The position numbers were made by a program, and so were the translations under genes. From Deltaproteobacteria bacterium (GTDB lineage: Bacteria; Myxococcota_A; UBA9160; UBA4427): DNA of 64,000 bases. Of this stretch, positions 18,026-25,263 are shown in pieces; positions within the stretch are counted from its first letter, which is position 1; every line of letters begins with the position of its first letter. The stretch covers positions 1 through 64,000 of the forward strand of contig JAJDAN010000066.1 in assembly GCA_029261855.1 (NCBI GenBank), written 5' to 3'. The notes under the pieces were generated by a model. The model searched no databases, was not told the origin of the DNA, and was given only the letters and a program-made list of their open reading frames with translations.

Positions 18026-19666
18026 CTAGATCGCCTCCCACTCGCCAGGTCCGGGTGCGGCGCCGAGACCGGCGAGGCCGAGAAACTGGTTCTTCTGGTT
18101 GATGTACTGACGAGCCCAGTCTGGTGTCTCTCCAGGGCGTGCGAAGCGGACCATGGCGTTCGTGCGCGGGTCCCGCACCACCACGTACAGCCGGTTCTGT
18201 TCGTCCGCACCGAAGGACAACTGGTCAGGCAAAGCGCCCGTGGACCCAGGCCCGTACCAGCGCTTGTTGGGACGGAACATGCTCACGATCCTCGGCTGAG
18301 GAGGCGCGGAGGGGGCAGGGGGCGGCGGCGGCGGGGCAGCGGGCTGGGCTGGCGCAGGAGCCTGCTCGGGCGCGCAGGACGGCGCCTGCATGCAGTCCCC
18401 GTCGGCCTGGGCGTAGAGCGGGTTCTGGTCGAAGAAGGAGAGGAAGACACGCTCGCCGGACTTCTGAGCCTCGGCCAGCATGCGTGCGTCGCCGTTGCCT
18501 CCGTAGCGCCGCACGAGATCGAGATCCTGGGCCGGCGGACAGCGGTCAAGGTAGTGCATGCACCCCACATAGGTCATGCGGACGGTTGCTGGGTCCGGGC
18601 TCGAGTTCGTGAAGTCGTGAATCAGGCGCGTGTTCCCCCGCACGAACTGCGGGGGAGGGGGGCAGTGGCAAGCGTCAGCGGCCACGAACATGCCCTCGGG
18701 GAAACCGGCCACCAGCAGCGTTGGGGTGGCCCAGTGAGCGCCAAGGTTCACAGGGCCCGTCATGTAGCGCCGGCCAACGCGACCCTCGGTCACGTCGACC
18801 GTGAGATCGAACACGGTCGCGGCGCCGGGGGACGTGACGGTCACCAGCGACCGGAGCCACTCGAATGAGCCGCCACCAGGGACGGTCATTTGGGAGCGCA
18901 GTGAGCCAGGGACGCCGGCCACAGCTCCAGGGACGACGACGTCCTGGTCGAACGTGAGCCAGAACGGCGTGCTACCGGTGTTGCTCCAGCAGCGCTCCAT
19001 TTCCTGCACCAACGGCAAGTTCATGTAGGGCATGAACCGGCGCCCACGCGCCGCCGTGCGCACCGTGATCGGCACGGCCTCGTCGTTCTGGAAGGTGAGG
19101 ATCAGCGACTGGTTGGGGTAGAGCAGAACCGGGCACGGGAAGCAGCAGCTCAGGTGCGAGGTGTTGAAGAGGTGGTCGCTGGACACCGGGCGGTTGGTGT
19201 AGACGCGGTTCACCTGCTCGGCCTTGATATCCACCAAGAGAGCGCGGGCGCCAGCGACCGAGCGCTGGATCACAAGGTCCTTGATCAGCAGGTGACCGAG
19301 ACCGTTCTCCTCGCGCTCCACCGTGATCCGTAGCGTCCCTTGGCCACCAGCGGCGATCGTGATATCGGGGACCAGGCGGTCCGGGAAGCCCGACGGGTCG
19401 ACGCCCACGCCCTGGACCTCGAGCGTGTGGACTGCGTCGAAGTCAGGATTGATACAGGTCGTTCCGTCGTCGAAGTTCGCCAGGGGCGGAATGTCGAGGA
19501 ACGAGCGGCAGTCCCCCATGCCGTAGGGAACGGCGGGGTAACCAGGCGGCATGCCCGCGGGGAGCAGACCGCCGTACTCCGGCACCGACGGGGGGAGGTG
19601 CTCGGTGCCGAAAGGCCAGCGCTCCACACCGCCTGGCGTGAGTGGGGTGTATCCAGGGCCGGGCAC
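18026..19666 (-). CDS. Two-domain beta (double jelly-roll-like) capsid or vertex protein, paralogue 1
   Basis: 546 residues with a GTG start at 19666 following GGAGG. Residues about 95-235 and 250-390 are homologous to each other: each has a VxVPAG/ITIAAGG strand, a VTEGRVGRR/AEQVNRVYT segment, a Cys-rich loop (CCFPCP versus CHCPPP) and an N(T/Q)xLIxxFxN...TVR strand pair. This internal duplication is the layout of double jelly-roll capsid proteins. The C-terminal 150 residues are Pro/Ala-rich and then globular, ending GLAGLGAAPGPGEWEAI. The protein at 19667 is a paralogue. The fold assignment is inference from strand pattern, not homology to a named capsid. Confidence 0.75.
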   Translation of the reverse strand: MPGPGYTPLTPGGVERWPFGTEHLPPSVPEYGGLLPAGMPPGYPAVPYGMGDCRSFLDIPPLANFDDGTTCINPDFDAVHTLEVQGVGVDPSGFPDRLVPDITIAAGGQGTLRITVEREENGLGHLLIKDLVIQRSVAGARALLVDIKAEQVNRVYTNRPVSSDHLFNTSHLSCCFPCPVLLYPNQSLILTFQNDEAVPITVRTAARGRRFMPYMNLPLVQEMERCWSNTGSTPFWLTFDQDVVVPGAVAGVPGSLRSQMTVPGGGSFEWLRSLVTVTSPGAATVFDLTVDVTEGRVGRRYMTGPVNLGAHWATPTLLVAGFPEGMFVAADACHCPPPPQFVRGNTRLIHDFTNSSPDPATVRMTYVGCMHYLDRCPPAQDLDLVRRYGGNGDARMLAEAQKSGERVFLSFFDQNPLYAQADGDCMQAPSCAPEQAPAPAQPAAPPPPPPAPSAPPQPRIVSMFRPNKRWYGPGSTGALPDQLSFGADEQNRLYVVVRDPRTNAMVRFARPGETPDWARQYINQKNQFLGLAGLGAAPGPGEWEAI

Positions 19667-21106
19667 CTAGGCCGTCCTCCACGAGTTGCTGAGGGGGTCG
19701 TAGTACTGAGTGCCTGGCACGAGTTGGTGGGCAGCAACACCACCCTGCATTCCGCCCATGCCGTAGGCGGCACCGTGCTTCGGAACGGGCACCCCGCCGG
19801 GGCCCGGATCGTAGGACTTCCACATGTACTCCAGCGCGCCGCTGGAGCCCTCCCAGATCAGGCCGACGCCGGGGACTACCATGCTCCGTCGACCTGGGTT
19901 AGGCGGAACGTAGCCGTATCCAGCACCACCCTGCGCGGCCTGACGCTGCGGCGTGTTCTGCGCGGTCCCGTAGGGATAGGCCGCGGCGGTCCCAGGCACC
20001 GAGACGGGCACCGGTGGCGCGGGCTGCGCGGGCGCGCAGTAGTTGCCCTGCGGGATCTGGATCGGGCCGATCGTCGGCTCGAGGCTTCGGATCCGGTCGA
20101 TCGACCGACCTGGAGGGCACTCGTCCACGCGGTGGAAGCACCCAGCGTAGGTCAGACGCACGATCGCGTCGTCGGGCCCACGGTTGTCGAAGGTGACCCG
20201 CACTCTCGTGTTGCGCTTGAAGAGCTGAGAGGCCGGGGGACAGTGGCACGCGCTGGCGGCACGGTAGAGGCCGCCTGGGAATCCAGCCACCGTCAAGGTA
20301 GGGGTCGCAATGAAGGACCCCAGCGGGAGCGGGTCGCTCTGCAAGAGACGCCCAATCCCTTCAGCGACCGTGACGAAGATCGTGTCCGGGTTGGGAACGG
20401 CGCCCCCGTCAGGCCGCACCTCGGTCCGCGGCCACATTAGCTCGAAGTCCCCGGTCCCAGGCACGGTCATGAAGGCCGTGGCCTGCGTGCCAGCGGCGAC
20501 AGCGACCTGCTGGTCGTCGAGCGTCAGGAAGTAGGGGTAGCTGGGAATCGTGTTCCAGTAGGACAGCATGGCCGAGCGCAGCTCCTCCGACGGGGGGAGG
20601 AAGCGCTTGCCGACCGCAGTGATCCCGACCGTGACGGGCACAGCCTCGTTGTTGGTGACCTGGACTTGCAGCGTGTTCTCGGCCTGGACCAGGGTGCAGC
20701 AGGGAAGGCAGCAGTTGAGGTGTGCGTTGCCCATGATCAGCGTGTTGAAGACGGGCGCGTTCTGAAACAGCTTCTCGTCCTGCATGTTCAGGAACTCGAA
20801 CGCGAGGTCGCGGGCGCCGGCAGGTCCGAACAAGCCACGGAATTCGCTGATCAAGAAGTCTCCAGCGGACTGGCCCTCGGCGGGCGGCGTGATCGCGAAG
20901 ACCTGTGTGCCGCCGGCGGGGATCGCGAAGTCGAACGGCTCGGCGCGGACCTGGAACGCCTTGACCATTTCAAAGTCAGGGTTGAGGTGCGACTTCCCGT
21001 CCGTGCCGCGAATCAGCGGCGGGATCTTGGCGAAGCCGTGGCAGAGGGCACAAGTCTGGCCTGCACCCCAGCCCTGGGTGACCCTGGACATGGCGGAGTT
21101 GGTCAA
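19667..21106 (-). CDS. Two-domain beta (double jelly-roll-like) capsid or vertex protein, paralogue 2, TTG start
   Basis: I chose TTG at 21106 because AGGAG lies nine bases before it, giving 479 residues (M-TNSAMSRVTQGWG). A short N-terminal C-x2-C (TCALCHG) precedes the same two beta domains as the neighbour: HLNCCLPCC...LQVQVTNNEAVPVTV and CHCPPASQL...RVRVTFDNRG...AIVRLTYAGC. The Pro-rich linker and C-terminal domain differ from the partner. Two paralogous double-domain proteins side by side would fit the two capsomer types of some tailless viruses, or a major and a vertex protein. Upstream palindromes at 21134-21176 may control it. Confidence 0.75.
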   Translation of the reverse strand: MTNSAMSRVTQGWGAGQTCALCHGFAKIPPLIRGTDGKSHLNPDFEMVKAFQVRAEPFDFAIPAGGTQVFAITPPAEGQSAGDFLISEFRGLFGPAGARDLAFEFLNMQDEKLFQNAPVFNTLIMGNAHLNCCLPCCTLVQAENTLQVQVTNNEAVPVTVGITAVGKRFLPPSEELRSAMLSYWNTIPSYPYFLTLDDQQVAVAAGTQATAFMTVPGTGDFELMWPRTEVRPDGGAVPNPDTIFVTVAEGIGRLLQSDPLPLGSFIATPTLTVAGFPGGLYRAASACHCPPASQLFKRNTRVRVTFDNRGPDDAIVRLTYAGCFHRVDECPPGRSIDRIRSLEPTIGPIQIPQGNYCAPAQPAPPVPVSVPGTAAAYPYGTAQNTPQRQAAQGGAGYGYVPPNPGRRSMVVPGVGLIWEGSSGALEYMWKSYDPGPGGVPVPKHGAAYGMGGMQGGVAAHQLVPGTQYYDPLSNSWRTA

Positions 21107-21133
21107 GGTGGGGCTCTCCTGGCTTGGCTTCGA

Positions 21134-21176
21134 GGGGACACGTGTCCCCCCGGCGGGGCCGAAGCCGCGCCGGGGG
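21134..21176. promoter_or_regulatory. Nested palindromes upstream of the capsid operon
   Basis: 21134-21149 is a perfect 16-bp palindrome, GGGGACACGTGTCCCC. It overlaps a hairpin with 9-bp arms at 21147-21155 (CCCCCGGCG) and 21168-21176. They lie in the 163-bp gap between the phosphatase gene and the TTG-start capsid gene. No T-run follows on either strand, so an operator or attenuator is likelier than an intrinsic terminator. Confidence 0.5.
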
Positions 21177-21269
21177 TTCACGCAGAGAAGAGTGTCCGTG
21201 GGCAACGCCTTGGTGGCGCTCCTCCCATACCACGACGCTACCGCGGGAAACTTCCCCTGCCAGTGGGGT

Positions 21270-21743
21270 TCAGGAGGAGACGGACCGCCGCTCACGTCCT
21301 CGCAGCCATTCGACAAAAGCCGCGTTGGACAGGGCGATCTCACCGCGGGCTTGACGCACGCGCGCAATGGCCGCGTCAGGCGAAGGCGCGCCTAGGGACT
21401 CGTAGCAGACCAGGGCGCAGACCAACCCGCTACGGTTTCGACCCTCAATGCAGGTCACCAGGACATGCTTCTGCAGTGCGATTCGAGTTGCCACCTCGCG
21501 GGCTGCTGCTTGGACCAAATCCCAGGTGGACGGGTCCGGGTGCGGGTAGTCCTCGAACGGGTAGCGCAGCACCTCGACGCCTGGGAACGCCTCGTCCCGA
21601 AGTTGGAAGCTAGTCGCGCAAAGAACGACTGCGTCACAGCCTGCAGCCTTGAGCGACGTCCCGGTGGGGGGTTGTGGGCCAATCCAGAGGAAGGGTGCGA
21701 CCTGCGCTGCTTGGACTGGGTCAGGAGGGGCTGACTGGGTCAT
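21270..21743 (-). CDS. Dual-specificity protein phosphatase-like protein
   Basis: 157 residues with the Cys-phosphatase signature C98-I-E-G-R-N-R104-S-G (CX5R) and a plausible general acid at D65. Length and fold fit the compact dual-specificity phosphatases that remove phosphate from Ser/Thr/Tyr or from RNA or other phosphorylated substrates. The ATG overlaps the upstream stop as ATGA. A kinase-fold protein is encoded at 53463, so reversible phosphorylation of viral proteins is possible, but no partner is shown by sequence. Confidence 0.85.
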   Translation of the reverse strand: MTQSAPPDPVQAAQVAPFLWIGPQPPTGTSLKAAGCDAVVLCATSFQLRDEAFPGVEVLRYPFEDYPHPDPSTWDLVQAAAREVATRIALQKHVLVTCIEGRNRSGLVCALVCYESLGAPSPDAAIARVRQARGEIALSNAAFVEWLRGRERRSVSS

Positions 21744-21988
21744 TCGTGGATCGCGCCCCGTGTGGGCTTGTAAAAGGTGATCAACCCCTGGTAGTTCTCC
21801 TCGCGGACCAGACGGTTGATCTCAACCTCAAGGCGACGGCGGCAGTCGCTGTCGCCGCTCGGGCGACACACGATCATGTCCCCTCGCGTCTTGGTCGGCA
21901 CCTGCTCAAACCCGAGGCCGGTCCCAGCTATGGCGCCGTCCAACTCGAAGACACGTCCACAGACGCGGCAGCACACGTATCCGTTCAT
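21740..21988 (-). CDS. Small zinc-binding protein (82 aa)
   Basis: 82 residues, with CCRVCGRVFEL at the N-terminus and later Cys at CRPSGDSDC. Two pairs of Cys would bind one zinc. Translationally coupled to the phosphatase by a 4-bp overlap. Function is unknown. Confidence 0.7.
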   Translation of the reverse strand: MNGYVCCRVCGRVFELDGAIAGTGLGFEQVPTKTRGDMIVCRPSGDSDCRRRLEVEINRLVREENYQGLITFYKPTRGAIHE

Positions 21989-21991
21989 GCG

Positions 21992-22675
21992 CTAAGCATA
22001 CCCAAACTCGGATTGGTAAGGGCAGCATGCCTCGTGGACCGCGACCGCCAACTCGGCGTGTTGCTGACGATCCGCGGGCGTGCGCCGCGACACCACGCCG
22101 TCCCGCTTCTCGTCGCCGCGGCGGTAGAGATCGAGGTTGCGACTGGGGTCACCAGCCAATGGCCAGTCGAGCGCAACGCCTAGGTCAACTCGGTAGGACT
22201 CAGATTTCACCAGGTCCTCGTAGCGGACCACGGTGACGGGAAACCGGTTCTTCCAACCGCGGAAGGCCTGAAGGTAGCGATTGGTGAGCTGGGCCATGCC
22301 GAGCGGTGTGGGCGGGCGCCGCGCGTGCACGAACCTAGGGTCGGCCATGGAGACCGCAATGTCTCTGGCGTCTCGGACGCAGGCCACGATCCGAAGCGGC
22401 GCAAGTTTGATCGCGCCCTGGGTCTGCCCCTGGTGCACCTCCTTGACCCCAAAGCGATCCAAGGTGCTGAGGAAGGCTAGGACGTCGTCGATCTTGGGAG
22501 AGGAGATCTGCCAGCCCAGGAGCTTGGCACGGTTGTAGATCCGCTGGTGCTCGGTGACGGCGAAGTGGCCAGGCTCCACGCTGCACCAGCGCCGCTCCTC
22601 GGGCACGGTGAGGAGGTTGGCAAGCAAGGTGGTCCCTGTGCGGGGGACGCCGGCGACGACGAGGTGCGGGTTCAT
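21992..22675 (-). CDS. Sulfotransferase family protein
   Basis: 227 residues with the PAPS 5'-phosphosulfate loop GVPRTGTT (9-16) near the start and the 3'-phosphate motif VRDARDIAVS (100-109), both in the expected order for cytosolic-type sulfotransferases. It would move a sulfuryl group from PAPS to an unknown acceptor, perhaps a surface glycan or small molecule. The PP-loop PAPS-reductase-like protein at 918 could share the cofactor, though no direct link is visible. Rare in viruses, so horizontal acquisition is likely. Confidence 0.85.
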   Translation of the reverse strand: MNPHLVVAGVPRTGTTLLANLLTVPEERRWCSVEPGHFAVTEHQRIYNRAKLLGWQISSPKIDDVLAFLSTLDRFGVKEVHQGQTQGAIKLAPLRIVACVRDARDIAVSMADPRFVHARRPPTPLGMAQLTNRYLQAFRGWKNRFPVTVVRYEDLVKSESYRVDLGVALDWPLAGDPSRNLDLYRRGDEKRDGVVSRRTPADRQQHAELAVAVHEACCPYQSEFGYA

Positions 22676-22680
22676 GCGGC

Positions 22681-22739
22681 GTCACACCCTGGCGGGATAG
22701 AGGGGGGGGTACCTCACCTTACCGGGGTGTGGGTGTGAC
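22681..22739. repeat. 9-bp inverted repeat between sulfotransferase and Mom-like genes
   Basis: GTCACACCC at 22681-22689 and GGGTGTGAC at 22731-22739 are perfect inverted copies, the right arm lying in the last codons of the Mom-like gene. They flank the 43-bp gap and could be a processing or regulatory hairpin. Confidence 0.45.
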
Positions 22740-24317
22740 AGCGGCGCGCAGTTTCAGCAGCTCGGTCCAGCGTTTGAAGTCCTTGCCCCCGCCGCGCGCG
22801 GTCCCACGGCGCGACCAGGTGGGCTCGGGCCACTCACAGAGCCACTTGAGCGCGTCATGGTTCCAGAGCCAGGGGTGCCTAATCGTGAGCTTGTCTGCGC
22901 GGCGGGGGTCAGGACGGAGCGGGTAGATCCACCGGACCTTGTCCACGTAGGGGGCCTCCGGGTGACGCTCCTTCGCCATGGAGAGCCCCTTGAGCAGGAA
23001 CTGCCCAGACGGAGCCCAGAGCCAGCCAGCGGCCCGGTACAGCGCACCGTCATGCCGAGACGGGTCTGAGTAGCTGACCACGGTCGTGGTGTCGGTGTTC
23101 TTCAAGAGCCACGCCCGAGCCTGAGCCCACTGTCTGGTCCCCGCGCTGTCCTCGTCCGAGACAATGCACCAGCGGGACAGCTCGAACCAATCGCGCGGAA
23201 GCGGCGCCGCCTGTGGAGACCGGGAGAAGGCCAGGACGCCGTGCTTGTTCCTGAGGGCGAAGGCCGACCTGCCTGAACGCCGGCCAAGGTAGTGGTGCTG
23301 GTCTAGAAACTCGGCCACGTCACCGAGTTTCAGTTGAACCAGCTCGTCTCCCCATGACTCGGCCTCGGGCTCCAGCCGCTCCAGGCACGGCTCACACACG
23401 TACTTCGAGGAGCGACCACGAACGACGCGCGGGACCGAGTGTGTGGCCTCGGCCTCCTGGCAGATCAAACACAGATCGCCGGCCTTCTTGGACGCGCGTT
23501 TGATCATGCCCTTGGCCACCTGGGCGGTGGCCAGGCCAAGATCCTCAGCAATCTTGGCGAACGCTGCGCCCTGGGCCCGCAGGCGCAGCACGTCGGGCAA
23601 CCGCTCCTCGACCTCATGACGCAGGAGGTTCGGGTGCTCACGCTTGTAGGAGCCCAGCGCCTGCTGGAGCAACTCCGCCTTGCGACTGCAACGGAATCCA
23701 ACCACCTCAGCGAACCGCTCGAGCGATCGCCGGTCGCAGACGATCACGTAGTGACCTGGGCTCCACCCCTCGCCGCGGCCCTCGGGCTCCGAGTGCCAAG
23801 AACTGCGAATTCCAAGACGCTCAAGGATCTTGGGTACCTCGCGCAGACCAGTCTCATTCACACTCGAGGCCGTGACCGACCGAGCGGACCGCTTGAGGTT
23901 GAACCTGGCGTGGCCGTCAGCGTCGAAGAACCCAGAGGCCCAGGCCGCGCTCAGTCGAAGGGAGTGCCTGATCCGCCTGGGAACACGCCAGTCGTAGGTT
24001 CCCAACGGCCCAAACGACCGCAGGTCGAGCGCTACATTCTTGCGGTAGGTGATCGGTTGCCAGTAGGGCTCGCGATTCTCATAGGGATCACGCCCCTGCA
24101 GTCGCACGCTCGCTGGGATCTCGTATATCTCCCGGAACAACCCGGCAACGTGCTCAGCGAGCTGCTCGTCACCCTCTGAGTTGCCGCAGTTGGCGGAGAC
24201 GTGCGCGCCGCCGTCTTCCTCGATCGTGACGTTGCCGTCGCCAGCCAGGAAGCCCAGCAACCACGCCTTGTCCTCGGTGAGCGCGCCCTGGCGCTTGATC
24301 GGAAGGGCTCTCGACAT
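22719..24317 (-). CDS. LAGLIDADG endonuclease - HTH - zinc - Mom-like DNA modification fusion
   Basis: I chose the ATG at 24317 (GAGGTG five bases before it), giving 532 residues. An N-terminal LAGLIDADG region has LLGFLAGDG (about 20-28) and GFFDADG (129-135). An HTH-like segment (AFAKIAEDLGLATAQVAKGM) comes near 253-272. C283-x2-C286 and C308-x2-C311 form a probable zinc site. From about 331 the sequence matches the Mom/GNAT-fold modification family (DQHHYLG, LSRWCIVSD, VVSYSDPSRHDGALYRAAGW). Mom proteins alter adenine in phage DNA. The fusion suggests either a mobile modification gene or a nuclease tethered to a modifier. All domains read in one frame without gaps. Confidence 0.85.
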   Translation of the reverse strand: MSRALPIKRQGALTEDKAWLLGFLAGDGNVTIEEDGGAHVSANCGNSEGDEQLAEHVAGLFREIYEIPASVRLQGRDPYENREPYWQPITYRKNVALDLRSFGPLGTYDWRVPRRIRHSLRLSAAWASGFFDADGHARFNLKRSARSVTASSVNETGLREVPKILERLGIRSSWHSEPEGRGEGWSPGHYVIVCDRRSLERFAEVVGFRCSRKAELLQQALGSYKREHPNLLRHEVEERLPDVLRLRAQGAAFAKIAEDLGLATAQVAKGMIKRASKKAGDLCLICQEAEATHSVPRVVRGRSSKYVCEPCLERLEPEAESWGDELVQLKLGDVAEFLDQHHYLGRRSGRSAFALRNKHGVLAFSRSPQAAPLPRDWFELSRWCIVSDEDSAGTRQWAQARAWLLKNTDTTTVVSYSDPSRHDGALYRAAGWLWAPSGQFLLKGLSMAKERHPEAPYVDKVRWIYPLRPDPRRADKLTIRHPWLWNHDALKWLCEWPEPTWSRRGTARGGGKDFKRWTELLKLRAAVTPTPR

Positions 24318-24384
24318 GTCCACCTCGACCGCCAAGGTAACCTGCCACACCGACGTGCCCGAAGGAGAAGACCCTCCAAACGAA

Positions 24385-24411
24385 AGCACCCGGCCACTTG
24401 GGCCGGGTGCT
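24385..24411 (-). terminator. Rho-independent terminator after the capsid candidate gene
   Basis: Arms AGCACCCGGCC (24385-24395) and its exact complement (24401-24411) make an 11-bp stem with a 5-base loop. Reading the minus strand, TTTCGTTT follows. It lies 43 bp past the stop of the 24454 gene. On the plus strand TCGTTT follows, so it may also work in reverse. Confidence 0.85.
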
Positions 24412-24453
24412 CGTTTGCAAGTGTTGCTCTTGCTTGAACTAGAGGAAGACCCT

Positions 24454-25086
24454 CTAGCCGGTGATCCCGCGGAGGAGCAGGCCCTCCAGGATCACGCTCG
24501 CGTAGAGCGAGACGGTCGGGGTGATCCCCGAGGGGGTCCCGATCACCACGCGGAACGCCTCGAGCGCGACGATCTCCACGGGTCGCCCCGAGATCGTGAC
24601 GTCCTTCGCGTTCCCACGGGTGGGCACGCCGCTGGGCAGCGACAGGATCGTCGTGCCAGCATGAGTCGTCTGAGCGAACTGGGGGCCTGTTCCGGACGGG
24701 GCCTCGTCGGCCTGGATCGTGATCAGCTCGCTGCTCGCGAACCGGAACTGCGTGAACGACAGCTCACGAATCCGGTTGATCTCCTCGAACACGCCCACGT
24801 TGGCCGCGTCCGACAGATCCGCGTCGAGCGAGCGGATCTTCATGCGGAGCCCGTACCAGTAGTGGTGGTGGGCAGCCGGCAGACCGTTCTGGCCCTGCAG
24901 GTTGGTGTCACGCCCGAACGTCTTGGCCAACGAGAGGCCCGCGGTGTTGAAGCCGCTGAAGTTGACGAACGTGACGATCTGGGCGGCCATGGGGACGCCG
25001 GGGGCCCAGCCCTCGGTGTCGTAGATCGGCTCCTTCCGGGGACGGGATCCGACCGCACCCACGGCGGGAATGGGGACAACGCGCAT
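24454..25086 (-). CDS. Major capsid protein candidate (210 aa)
   Basis: 210 residues with an ATG preceded by AAAGGAAG. The sequence is a beta-rich single domain: IVTFVNFSGFN, HHHYWYGLRMKIRSL, LSFTQFRFASSELITIQAD, VEIVALEAFRVVIG and VSLYASVILEGLLLRGITG. This strand order is reminiscent of single jelly-roll capsid proteins. The gene stands apart, with a 177-bp leader holding several palindromes and its own strong terminator, as expected for an abundant product. The capsid call is inference; a small major virion protein of another kind would look similar. Confidence 0.7.
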   Translation of the reverse strand: MRVVPIPAVGAVGSRPRKEPIYDTEGWAPGVPMAAQIVTFVNFSGFNTAGLSLAKTFGRDTNLQGQNGLPAAHHHYWYGLRMKIRSLDADLSDAANVGVFEEINRIRELSFTQFRFASSELITIQADEAPSGTGPQFAQTTHAGTTILSLPSGVPTRGNAKDVTISGRPVEIVALEAFRVVIGTPSGITPTVSLYASVILEGLLLRGITG

Positions 25087-25107
25087 TGGACACTTCCTTT
25101 GGGGCCT

Positions 25108-25254
25108 GGTGACCAGGTCACCCTTAACGCACTTGATCCAACCGACACCGTGCCGATTGGTCAGGTACTCGTGGTTGGTTGAACCACTGCAGGAAGTGAG
25201 GCTTGAGAGTCAGACGGGCGGACACCAGCGCGGGCCCGCGTCGCCTCTTGAGGC
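25108..25254. promoter_or_regulatory. Hairpin-rich leader upstream of the capsid candidate
   Basis: Elements: GGTGACC-A-GGTCACC (25108-25122); GTGGTT and AACCAC arms at 25171-25176 and 25182-25187; a 12-bp palindrome CGCGGGCCCGCG (25229-25240); GCCTC-TT-GAGGC (25243-25254) just after the stop of the 25264 gene. The last could end or slow upstream transcription and the others could bind a regulator. I could not assign a clear -35/-10 pair. Confidence 0.45.
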
Positions 25255-25263
25255 AGCCTTCGC

